A stretch of DNA of 64,000 nt, taken from the NCBI GenBank assembly GCA_023381565.1, contig JAMCRR010000198.1, positions 1 to 64,000 on the forward strand. Reading direction: 5' to 3'. Origin of the DNA: Chloroflexota bacterium. Lineage in GTDB: Bacteria; Chloroflexota; Anaerolineae; Anaerolineales; Anaerolineaceae. Positions 54,225 through 61,957 of the stretch are shown here, piece after piece (position 1 is the stretch's first letter; each line of letters starts with the position of its first letter). The position numbers and the translations under genes are program-made. The notes under the pieces were generated by a model. The model was given only the letters and a program-made list of their open reading frames with translations, searched no databases and was not told the origin of the DNA.

Positions 54225-55232
54225 ATGAAAAACCAAAGAATCTTGCTTCTGGTTTTTATCATCCTGGTTGGCCTGGCCCTGGTCTCCTGCGAGGATGCTG
54301 CCCTGAGCAGCTCAGATCCGAATGTTTCCGGGGTCCAGGCGCATGCCACTCTTGAGTATGTCCACGCTGTGCAGACTTCCACTGCTCAGGCCCAGTATGC
54401 GGCGCAATGGCACGCCACCGTCCAGGCAGCAGCCACCCAGGATACCCTGAAGGCTGCATATGTTGCAGCTCAGTCCACTTCCGAAAGCATCCGTGCTGCC
54501 GCAGCCGCCACGCAAACCGAGCAAGTGTGGTCCGCCACGGCCACAGCCGCCAGCAGCCAGGCGACGGCTACAGCCGTAGCCAATGCCACTGCCCAAAGCT
54601 GGTCCAGTACAGCTACCCAGGCAATCTGGAACCGTCAGGCTACCTCTGACGCCTCCAGCCTGCAGGCCATGCAAACCGCCCAGGCCGCCCAGTCGGAAAT
54701 GGCTCAACTGGCTGCCGAACGTCAGCGCACGATTAACACTGTCCAAGCCGCAGCGCCCTGGGTTATCCTGGCCATCGCCGTACCGCTGGTAGCGTACCTG
54801 GCCTGGATCTGGGGAAAAACGGAAGCCCTCCGCCGGCGGGCCATACCTCGTGATCCCCGCGGCGATGCGCCGATCCTGATCCTGGACGATCATGGCCGGC
54901 GGAATGTGATCGACCCCGACCTGTTCTTTGGGGCGATTGTGTCGATCCCTAAAACGGGACAGCCAGAGGCTCCTGTCCTGATCACACCTGATCTCCAGTC
55001 CCAGGTGAAGGCACGCGACCAGGCTGTCGATCTGGTGAACCGCGGGCTGCCTGGCCAGGTTCAAAAAAGGCGGGCCTTACCCATGTTTACTCCCCCTCAA
55101 CCTCTTCTGCCGCTGGCCAATGTCCGGGTGGTAGAACCTGACGAGGTGAAAGACTGGCTGCCGGATGTGCTGCCACAGATCCACCGGCATGCACTCGGCG
55201 AAAGTGAGGTACACAATGATGGAAACGAGTAA
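54225..55232 (+). CDS. Lipoprotein with long coiled coil, TM helix and C-terminal cytosolic domain (element-encoded)
   Basis: A 335-residue protein. A lipobox (LVGLALVSCEDAA) is followed by about 130 residues of Ala/Thr/Gln-rich helix (ATLEYVHAVQTSTAQAQYAAQ, then TATAASSQATATAVANATAQ) predicted as coiled coil, a TM helix (APWVILAIAVPLVAYLAWIW) and a soluble domain (DAPILILDDHGRRNVIDPDLFFGAIVSI...ANVRVVEPDEVKDWLPDV). Same layout as the protein at 53740. GGAGG precedes the ATG at 54225. The end overlaps the start of the FtsK-like gene. Perhaps part of a DNA-transfer or mating complex; this is inference from neighbourhood. Confidence 0.65.
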   Translation: MKNQRILLLVFIILVGLALVSCEDAALSSSDPNVSGVQAHATLEYVHAVQTSTAQAQYAAQWHATVQAAATQDTLKAAYVAAQSTSESIRAAAAATQTEQVWSATATAASSQATATAVANATAQSWSSTATQAIWNRQATSDASSLQAMQTAQAAQSEMAQLAAERQRTINTVQAAAPWVILAIAVPLVAYLAWIWGKTEALRRRAIPRDPRGDAPILILDDHGRRNVIDPDLFFGAIVSIPKTGQPEAPVLITPDLQSQVKARDQAVDLVNRGLPGQVQKRRALPMFTPPQPLLPLANVRVVEPDEVKDWLPDVLPQIHRHALGESEVHNDGNE

Positions 55233-56541
55233 TCCGATATCAAGACGTTATGAGTTACAGGCCCAGGCGATTGCCATCCGCCTGCCGAAAGTCCTACAGC
55301 AGCGCGGTTTGGCGGCCCCATTCTCTGAATTCTTGCTGACCTCCGCTGAGGGGGTGGTGCTCCTATTTGCTGTTCTGGATGTACACAAGATCCAGCGCCT
55401 GGAGGCCTACCTTGCCCCGGAACTGCTGCACCATCTGAGCACCGACTTGCAGGGTCGTCCTGTCTTCCTCTCAAATTCCAGTGGCCTGCGTTATGCCATC
55501 CCGCTCTCACCCTTACCCCACCTTCCTCGGCTGATTAACTTTCCAGGCCTTGAAAGCGGTCAGGTTCTGTTGGGAGTCAGTCATGCCGGTGAAATTGTGC
55601 ATTTGCCATGGCCGAAGCTCGGTCACCTGCTGGTAGCCGGAAAGACCGGTTCGGGAAAATCAATATTCCTGCGCCTACTGGTTTATCAGGCGATTGCAGA
55701 AGGCGCGCAGCTGCTCTTGGTAGACCTGGATGGAGCCACCTTTCCCATGCTGGCGGATCACCCGGCTTTAGTCTCCCCAATGGCGACGTCTCCCCAGACC
55801 GCTCAAGAAGCTGTGGAGCGTGCATTGGGCGATTGCGAACATAGGGCTGAGCTTTATCAGCAGATGGCCGGTTTCCCAGAAAACCTGGAAGAGTACAACA
55901 CAATTGCTGTCCGGCAAGGCAAGGAACCTCTTTCAAGGTTGTTGGTTGTCCTGGACGAATTCAGCACCTTGATGACAGCCTTAGGAGGTCCGAAAAGCGC
56001 TTTTGCCAGCCAGGTTGCCGAGTTGGGCTGGCGCGGGCGGAAGTTTGGCGTCCACCTGGTCTTTGCTGCCCAGGACTTTACCAAACAGGTGGTCGGTCGG
56101 GTGCGCGACCAGGTCAACGCAGTCGTGTGCTTCCGGGTGCGCAGCATGGAGGCCGCCCGAGCGGTGGGTTGTCCGGATGCTGTGCATATTTCTGAAAGCC
56201 GGCCTGGTTTAGCCTGCACCGATCGCTGGGGACCGGTCCAGACTTTTTATCTGGAAAAGCATTTTCTATCAAAGATCAATTCTCAGTCTTTACTGAGTGA
56301 CTATGATGTCAGACTGGCGCAACGGGCGCTGACCGAGGCGGAAGGGAAAATGTCGATCCCGCTCCTGGTTTCTTGGGGGATTTCCGAACGTAGGGCCAGG
56401 GCTTTGGTGGAAGCCTGGGAACTGCGCGGCTGGCTGCAGCAGGATCCTGCCCGCCAGAATGCCCGCTACATCACCCCAAAATTCCAGGATCTGCTGTCAA
56501 GCCGTCAAACTCATCAAGCCGGGTCAAATCAGTCAAGCTGA
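55216..56541 (+). CDS. FtsK/SpoIIIE-type DNA translocase
   Basis: A 441-residue AAA+-like ATPase of the FtsK/HerA group. Walker A LLVAGKTGSGKSIFLRLL near residue 138, Walker B LLVVLDEFSTLMTAL near residue 240, and the ASLAT/arginine region FVHLVFAAQDFTKQVVGRVRDQVNAVVCFRV. C-terminal winged helix (LVSWGISERRARALVEAWELRGWLQQDPARQNARYI). There is no TM segment. It resembles TraB-type translocases of actinobacterial conjugative elements, which move double-stranded DNA. Start ATG 55216 overlaps the preceding gene. The following ParA gene starts 15 bases on. Confidence 0.85.
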   Translation: MMETSNPISRRYELQAQAIAIRLPKVLQQRGLAAPFSEFLLTSAEGVVLLFAVLDVHKIQRLEAYLAPELLHHLSTDLQGRPVFLSNSSGLRYAIPLSPLPHLPRLINFPGLESGQVLLGVSHAGEIVHLPWPKLGHLLVAGKTGSGKSIFLRLLVYQAIAEGAQLLLVDLDGATFPMLADHPALVSPMATSPQTAQEAVERALGDCEHRAELYQQMAGFPENLEEYNTIAVRQGKEPLSRLLVVLDEFSTLMTALGGPKSAFASQVAELGWRGRKFGVHLVFAAQDFTKQVVGRVRDQVNAVVCFRVRSMEAARAVGCPDAVHISESRPGLACTDRWGPVQTFYLEKHFLSKINSQSLLSDYDVRLAQRALTEAEGKMSIPLLVSWGISERRARALVEAWELRGWLQQDPARQNARYITPKFQDLLSSRQTHQAGSNQSS

Positions 56542-56556
56542 TTTAAGGAGGACTTC

Positions 56557-57330
56557 GTGCCAACCATAATTGCGATTTTGAACCAGAAAGGCGGGGTAGG
56601 CAAAACCACCACCGCAGTCACGCTCGCTTCCGGCCTGGCCAGGATGGGCAACCAGGTGCTCCTGATCGATCTGGATACCCAGGGGAATGTGGCCGATAGT
56701 CTGGGCCTGCCTCATGGCGACGATTTGCGCAGGCTTCTTTCCCCGGACCTGCGTTGCACTCTCGAACAGGTGGTTACACCGAGTGGGCTAGATCACCTGG
56801 ATGTTATCCGGTCCGATAAGAGCACAACGGCTTTGAAACAGACTCTGGTGGGAGTGAATTTACGAGAGTACATCCTAGCGGATGTGCTGCAAGGCTCTGG
56901 CTATGACGTGATTGCCCTCGACTGCGCTCCCTCGGTGGACTTGCTCCACTTCGTTGCCCTGGTCGCCGCGGATTTCCTCCTGATCCCCACCCGCCTTGAC
57001 AAGCTGGCCGTCAACGGTGTGCGAGATGCCCTACAAACACTGGCAGCATTGAAGCGCATCAGTCACTGCCAGGTAGCTGGGATCCTTCCAACTTTTTATG
57101 AGCGGGTGACTCTGGAAAGCCACGAGCAACTCGTCCACCTGGCACGTACCTTTGGGAGGTTGGTCTTACCGCCCATTCCTCAGGATACTCAGTGCCGGGT
57201 CGCCAGCCGTTATGGCAAGACCCTCTGGGAACATGAACCGAATGCAAAAGCCCTGATTGGCTACGATCAGGGAAGCAAACATATTGGCGGTTACATCCAA
57301 GTTTTAGATCGCGTAAAGGAGTTGCTATGA
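56557..57330 (+). CDS. parA: ParA-type partition ATPase
   Basis: A 257-residue ParA/MinD-fold ATPase. The deviant Walker A is KGGVGKTTTAVTLA near residue 11, with the Walker A' segment LLIDLDTQGNVADSLGLP and Walker B-like YDVIALDCAPSVDLL. It moves or positions the element by binding DNA and its centromere-binding partner. GTG 56557 with AAGGAGG upstream is the start. It overlaps the partner gene by ATGA and is followed by the palindrome cluster at 57746-57840. Confidence 0.93.
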   Translation: MPTIIAILNQKGGVGKTTTAVTLASGLARMGNQVLLIDLDTQGNVADSLGLPHGDDLRRLLSPDLRCTLEQVVTPSGLDHLDVIRSDKSTTALKQTLVGVNLREYILADVLQGSGYDVIALDCAPSVDLLHFVALVAADFLLIPTRLDKLAVNGVRDALQTLAALKRISHCQVAGILPTFYERVTLESHEQLVHLARTFGRLVLPPIPQDTQCRVASRYGKTLWEHEPNAKALIGYDQGSKHIGGYIQVLDRVKELL

Positions 57331-57749
57331 AAAACGCAACACAAGAAGGTTTCACCGGTTTTGACGAACTTTCGGGCGTCGACCCTGCCGTGGAGTCTCT
57401 CCTGGGCCAGGGGCAGCGCCGGCAGGTCGAGTCCCACTTGCCCAAAACCCAACGATCTCAGCGAAAGAAAGAACGGGAGCGGACACAGAGACGTCTGGTA
57501 AACCGGGTCAACCTGGACTTGCCGGTTGATCTCAAAAAGCGCCTGGAAGTGTTGGCGAAGAAAGAAGGCGTGCCGGTCAGCCAGTTGGTTGCCTTTCTGC
57601 TCTATAGCCCGGTGCATCAATTGGAGAAGCGCATGATAAGCCTTTGGGGTTACAAGACCGCCTCAGGCTGCCGGAAATTCGAGTGGAACATCGACCTGAA
57701 GCGGCATGACGAAGAGGTTCGCCGAAATAGCGAAAATGGCACAGGATAG
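57327..57749 (+). CDS. Ribbon-helix-helix centromere-binding protein (ParA partner)
   Basis: A 140-residue basic protein. An N-terminal disordered Arg-Lys region (QRSQRKKERERTQRRLVNR) is followed by an RHH-like segment NLDLPVDLKKRLEVLAKKEGVPVSQLVAFLLYSPVHQLEK, typical of CopG/ParG-type partition proteins. The strand NLDL would enter the DNA groove. The N-terminus (GFDELSGVDPAVESLL) may contact ParA. Located as in type Ib/III partition systems: ParA, RHH protein, centromere. The stop overlaps the first palindrome. Confidence 0.8.
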   Translation: MKNATQEGFTGFDELSGVDPAVESLLGQGQRRQVESHLPKTQRSQRKKERERTQRRLVNRVNLDLPVDLKKRLEVLAKKEGVPVSQLVAFLLYSPVHQLEKRMISLWGYKTASGCRKFEWNIDLKRHDEEVRRNSENGTG

Positions 57750-57840
57750 GGCGTCCTATGCCAAATGATAGGGCGCCCTAATAGGACGTCCTATTAGGGC
57801 GCCCTATAGAAAAGCCATTTTTAGGGATAGGGCGTCCTAT
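57746..57840. promoter_or_regulatory. Five-copy palindrome cluster, probable centromere (parS)
   Basis: Five copies of a 14-bp near-palindrome ATAGGRCGYCCTAT lie at 57746-57759, 57768-57781, 57781-57794, 57794-57807 and 57827-57840; sites 2 and 4 carry a GGGCGCCC core, site 3 has GGACGTCC, and sites 1 and 5 GGGCGTCC. They follow the parA-RHH pair directly. The first overlaps the RHH stop. Candidate centromere bound by the RHH protein and autoregulatory for the operon. Confidence 0.7.
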
Positions 57841-57955
57841 CAACCACCAGGAAGCCCCAGGAGCTTCGCAAAGAAATAAAGGGCTACATCAGGTCATGAG
57901 GGTAAAAATCGCCCTGAAAAGGGCATAAACGATAAAACAAGGATGGAGAAGAAAA

Positions 57956-58879
57956 ATGGCTGACGAACTGCATCTGGAAGAATTTCAGGCTTACTTGCTG
58001 GCCGAGGATCGCTCGCCAGTGACAATCGCTGGGTATGTTGGGGACGTGCGTCTGTTTGCACTGTGGGTTGAGAAACAATCCAAAGAACCACTCACTCCCG
58101 GAGGTTTGACGAATGAGGCGGTAAGAGGCTATAAGCAGTATTTGCTTGACCAGGCTAATAAACCGAAGACGATTAACCGTCGGCTGGCTGCCCTGGCTGC
58201 CTATGCTCATTGGCTGGAGCAGGCTGGGTACGTCAAAAATGCACGCAATCCGGTTCAGGGAGTAAAGGCTGTTCGAGAGACGGCACTGGCTCCGAAGTGG
58301 CTGGATAAAAAGCAGCGAGCGGCATTATTGAGAGCCGTTGATAAAGAAGTTGAAGATGCCGTTCATCGTTACCCCCGTCTCCGCTTGATGTATCTTCGTG
58401 ATGCAGCAATTGTTAAACTCATTTTATTTGCAGGTCTTAGGGTTGGGGAAATAATCCAGTTACGCATGAGTGATCTTTTTCTGGATGAGCGGAAGGGAAG
58501 CGTGGTCGTTCGGGAAGGGAAAGGCACCAAAAGGCGCGAGATTCCGTTGAATGCGAGAGCACGCAAAGCCATTTTGGATTACTTGCGAGTTAGGCCTGAG
58601 GTTGAAAGCGAGTATCTATTTCTGGGGCAGCGAAATGAAGCCATTCAAAGCAAGACGGTTCAAAGAGCGGTTGGACGTTTCACAGAGACAATTGATCTAC
58701 AGGATGTAACTCCTCATACGCTTCGCCATACCTTTGCCAAGTCCTTGATTGATAGTGGGGTGAGTCTGGACAAAGTAGCAACCTTGCTTGGCCATAGCAA
58801 TCTTAATACAACCCGCATTTATACAACTCCAGGCGTGCAGGATCTGGAGGAGGCGATTGGCAAGCTGGATAATTTTTAG
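57956..58879 (+). CDS. Tyrosine recombinase XerC/XerD-like
   Basis: A 307-residue tyrosine recombinase. N-terminal core-binding domain (ELHLEEFQAYLLAEDRSPVTIAGYVGDVRLF), then the catalytic domain: LFAGLRVGEIIQLRMSDLFLDERKGSVVVREGKGTKRREIPL (first Arg), HTLRHTFAKSLIDSGVSLDKVATLLGHSNLNTTRIYTTP (HxxR, His and Tyr). All catalytic residues are present. A GGAG precedes the ATG at 57956. It likely resolves multimers of the element or serves as a second integrase. It follows the centromere cluster by about 115 bases. Confidence 0.93.
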   Translation: MADELHLEEFQAYLLAEDRSPVTIAGYVGDVRLFALWVEKQSKEPLTPGGLTNEAVRGYKQYLLDQANKPKTINRRLAALAAYAHWLEQAGYVKNARNPVQGVKAVRETALAPKWLDKKQRAALLRAVDKEVEDAVHRYPRLRLMYLRDAAIVKLILFAGLRVGEIIQLRMSDLFLDERKGSVVVREGKGTKRREIPLNARARKAILDYLRVRPEVESEYLFLGQRNEAIQSKTVQRAVGRFTETIDLQDVTPHTLRHTFAKSLIDSGVSLDKVATLLGHSNLNTTRIYTTPGVQDLEEAIGKLDNF

Positions 58880-58960
58880 AAGCTTACTAATGCATTACTT
58901 TAATGTTTAAGTAGTAGAAGAGGGTAAGGAGAATAAGATTTGACGATTAATCAGACTGGA

Positions 58961-58979
58961 GAACAAATTTAATTTGTTC
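58961..58979. promoter_or_regulatory. Inverted repeat between the recombinase and CBASS
   Basis: GAACAAATT and AATTTGTTC are perfect 9-bp arms around one central base, a shape typical of an operator. It is 115 bases upstream of the CBASS promoter. The rest of 58880-59231 is AT-rich and non-coding; a CCCC...GGGG hairpin occurs near 59160. Confidence 0.5.
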
Positions 58980-59094
58980 TGTAAACATTAAAATGGAAAG
59001 CTCCTTCGAAAAGTGTGAATTTGAGTTATACGTTAAAGAAAAAGATGGATCCGTCTTTTAACATTTTTCAAATAAAAAATTAATACGCATCCTC

Positions 59095-59123
59095 TTGTTT
59101 ATACCGAAAATTTGTGCTAATAT
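59095..59123 (+). promoter_or_regulatory. Sigma-70-like promoter of the CBASS operon
   Basis: TTGTTT (59095-59100) and TAATAT (59118-59123) are separated by 17 bases. They lie 109 bases upstream of the Cap4 start in an AT-rich gap. Confidence 0.55.
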
Positions 59124-59231
59124 CAGAACGTCCATATATGGCGGTACTATTGAAAGAAACCCCGTATGTGGGGGGTGAGACTTGATTCTTCATTTATGTT
59201 GTAAAAGGATTGTTACTAAAAGGGTGGTCTC

Positions 59232-60866
59232 TTGCCAACTCGTTACTCAACAAATTTTCCCCGCTTAAAAAGTGATGATGAATTCGAGGATTTAATTCTT
59301 GATCTTTGCCGTCTGGAATGGAATGATCCCTATGTAGCTGATAGGCATGGCCGCAGTGGTCAAAGACAAAAGGGCGTTGATATTTTTGGCCATCCTTCCG
59401 AGAATCCCCTCCTGATTAACGGCGCCCAGTGCAAATTGAAGACAGGGGACCGGCAACCTACTGAAGCTGAAATTGAAAAAGAAGTCAACAGTGCAAGGGA
59501 ATTTAGTCCACCTCTAAATCAGTTGATTATCACAACTGATGCCCCACGTGATGCGAATACCCAAAGGATTGTTAGCCAGATCGACCAGCGCGAGCTTCGG
59601 GCTGGGGGGTTTTCGGTTTCTATATGGTTTTGGGATTCTATCTGCCAACGAATTGGTGCTTATCCTCGCCTAATCGTCAAGTATTTTCATGATTACTTAA
59701 GCAATCTTACAACGGCGCCCGAGTCTGAGCGCTTGGTTGATGTTCCTCTTCGCATGTTAATAATCGGAGTGGAAACCAAAAGCAAAAGGCCCCTGTTGGA
59801 AGTAGCTTTAGAATTGCGGGGGATACAAGTTCGTGACTCCCAAGAGATTTCAGGGATAGAGAACCTTCTCGTGGATGGATTACTTTTTTTATACCAACTT
59901 GAAGATATCTCTGGTCTCAGTCGTTTTGCGGGGCGAGTCTTAAATCATAAGTCATTTACATGTCCAACGTTTGTCGTACTGCCTGGCAACCTCCACCACC
60001 AATTTCTAAAAATTATCGAGGAATTGGGAGGAGAAATTCAAAAAGTTAAGCTGCTGGATGCACATCAAGCAGTAAACGAAACTGCAAAGTTTATCTCTGA
60101 AAAAGTATTCGGTTATGGATATCGACGGCGAGGAAGTTTAACTACCATTGACCTATCGATTCGAAGCGCACTAACTCGGCCCCGTTATGCTTTTCTTGAT
60201 ATCAATTGGGAATCGTATTTATCACCACCCCATTTTCCTAACCAGGAAGAATGGTCATCTATTTTAAAACCTGCCCTAGATGATGTCCGACGTCAGGTAA
60301 TGGAATTAGGTGATAGTTGTCTTATACAATTCCGTTCTGTACTACAACTACCCGCAGCATTTGCATTGGGATTCGCTTTCAATATCCGCCTTTCTCGACT
60401 AGCTGTTTGGGCAAGAGAAACCGGTATTAGCGATTTCCGCCAACAGTACTGGGCTTCTGATACCACCGCCAGCCACTTGAATTTATCCCAAGAATGGATT
60501 GTGCCTTTGAAATCAAGAGCACGATCTTTAGCGGTTGAACTGACAAATGGGCGGGACATTCATGCTTCGGTTGAAACATACTTCAACCAGGTAGGCTTCA
60601 TGCCTGATGCTTGGCTGCAGATTGGAAGAGAAAATTCAGACACCAGATTCTCTAAAATGGATCAGGATTGTGCAGTGGCCTTTGTGGATCAAGTTGGCCA
60701 GATAATCCGAAATGTCCGACAATCTGGGATAACAGATCTTCACATATTTCTTGCTATGCCTTCTGCTCTGGCAATACTGGTTGGCCAACGTCTACAAGCA
60801 TGCGGCTGTATTCATCTGTACTGGTATACCAATCCGTCTTATCAGTACGCTTTCACCTTGCAGTAA
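59232..60866 (+). CDS. cap4: CBASS effector Cap4 (endonuclease-SAVED)
   Basis: A 544-residue effector. Residues 15-110 form a PD-(D/E)xK nuclease like Mrr: GRSGQRQKGVDIFGHPSENPLLINGAQCKLK with Asp50 and the QxK motif ending at Lys68, and the region EKEVNSAREFSPPLNQLIITTDA as in restriction-type endonucleases. The C-terminal half (about residues 330-544) is a SAVED domain: LAVWARETGISDFRQQYWAS...IFLAMPSALAILVGQRLQACGCIHLYWY. SAVED binds the cyclic oligonucleotide and triggers DNA cutting. Start is TTG 59232 with AGGGTGG upstream. It heads the operon, 14 bases before the CD-NTase gene. Confidence 0.87.
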   Translation: MPTRYSTNFPRLKSDDEFEDLILDLCRLEWNDPYVADRHGRSGQRQKGVDIFGHPSENPLLINGAQCKLKTGDRQPTEAEIEKEVNSAREFSPPLNQLIITTDAPRDANTQRIVSQIDQRELRAGGFSVSIWFWDSICQRIGAYPRLIVKYFHDYLSNLTTAPESERLVDVPLRMLIIGVETKSKRPLLEVALELRGIQVRDSQEISGIENLLVDGLLFLYQLEDISGLSRFAGRVLNHKSFTCPTFVVLPGNLHHQFLKIIEELGGEIQKVKLLDAHQAVNETAKFISEKVFGYGYRRRGSLTTIDLSIRSALTRPRYAFLDINWESYLSPPHFPNQEEWSSILKPALDDVRRQVMELGDSCLIQFRSVLQLPAAFALGFAFNIRLSRLAVWARETGISDFRQQYWASDTTASHLNLSQEWIVPLKSRARSLAVELTNGRDIHASVETYFNQVGFMPDAWLQIGRENSDTRFSKMDQDCAVAFVDQVGQIIRNVRQSGITDLHIFLAMPSALAILVGQRLQACGCIHLYWYTNPSYQYAFTLQ

Positions 60867-60880
60867 TATAGGAGACCAAA

Positions 60881-61957
60881 ATGACAACGATGGATGATTT
60901 ATTTACTGAATATCTCCAGTCCATTATGCCTTACGACCGTGCGGTAAAACGAGCCGTCGCTGCGCACGACGATCTCTGCAAAGATTTGAAGGCTGATGAA
61001 AGCCTTGGGCCATACATCGCCCGTATCTTGCTTTCGGGATCGTATGGACGAAATACGGCTACACACGGCATCAAAGATGTAGATATTATTGTCCAATTAA
61101 CCCTTACTTTAGCAAATATTAGACAAATGAAACGGTCCAACGAGACAGAGCAAGCCTGCGTTTTGCGCCTGACTAGAGAAGCCATTGAAAGAACAGGACG
61201 AACTGCGGATACCAAACCAGCGCGAAGGTCGATTTATGTCGAATTAACGGAAGAAATCAACGAAATTGGCGAGGATTTGCCCGCGCTCACGCTGGATATC
61301 GTCCCTGTCTTGATTCCATATGATAAAGAAACAGACCCGATGCAAATTGCTGACCGCGAGCTGAAACAGTGGTTCGACACCTACCCAAACAGCCAACTCA
61401 AAGACAGTGAATCTCGGAATCAAAATAGTTTCAAGATTTATGGGTATAACAGCTATAAATCCCTAGTTAAGATGATAAAGGCCTGGAAGAAAGTCCATTT
61501 TGGGAAAAACAAAACTCCTAAAGGATTCATTCTTGAATGCATGGTGGCACAGTACCATAATCCCCAAGCTGAACACTGGATTGATGCTGTTCAGAATTTG
61601 CTCCAAAATATCTGTTATCAATGGCCAAACCCGGATGCCCTTTGGGATATTCCAACGGTGCACGATATTTCTAATCAAAATCAGCGAATGATTCCGATCG
61701 CAAAAAAAGTTGAAGAAGCAAGCCGAGTACTTAATAAGATTCATTGGAGCCTAGTTCAGATTAACCTGGCGAAGGAAAAAGCCACCATTGACCTTTATGA
61801 AGCCGCAAAAATCATGCAGCTAGTCTTCGGATCAGATTCCTCCCTGGATCTGTGCTTCCCATTGCCAGAAGAGGAGAACGGAAAAACGAATCGAGTGGAG
61901 CCTGTCCAGGAAAGAGGCAGCCAGCACAATATCCGTGAGGCATATCCATTTGGATAA
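60881..61957 (+). CDS. CBASS CD-NTase (cyclic oligonucleotide synthase)
   Basis: A 358-residue nucleotidyltransferase that makes cyclic oligonucleotides after phage infection. The SMODS catalytic motif is LSGSYGRNTATHGIKDVDIIV: Gly53-Ser54 and Asp66/Asp68; a third acid is Asp139 in TLDIVPV. A helical sensor domain follows (SYKSLVKMIKAWKKVHFGKN). The last residues are EAYPFG; a C-terminal Gly is the site that Cap2 couples to targets in type II CBASS. AGGAGACCAAA precedes the ATG. Cap4-linked synthases are commonly of the CdnD clade; that is inferred. Confidence 0.92.
   Translation: MTTMDDLFTEYLQSIMPYDRAVKRAVAAHDDLCKDLKADESLGPYIARILLSGSYGRNTATHGIKDVDIIVQLTLTLANIRQMKRSNETEQACVLRLTREAIERTGRTADTKPARRSIYVELTEEINEIGEDLPALTLDIVPVLIPYDKETDPMQIADRELKQWFDTYPNSQLKDSESRNQNSFKIYGYNSYKSLVKMIKAWKKVHFGKNKTPKGFILECMVAQYHNPQAEHWIDAVQNLLQNICYQWPNPDALWDIPTVHDISNQNQRMIPIAKKVEEASRVLNKIHWSLVQINLAKEKATIDLYEAAKIMQLVFGSDSSLDLCFPLPEEENGKTNRVEPVQERGSQHNIREAYPFG

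Noticed and set aside
57746-57840. A possible CRISPR array
   Set aside because: The repeats are short, contiguous or overlapping, and palindromic, with no regular spacers; they fit a protein binding cluster.
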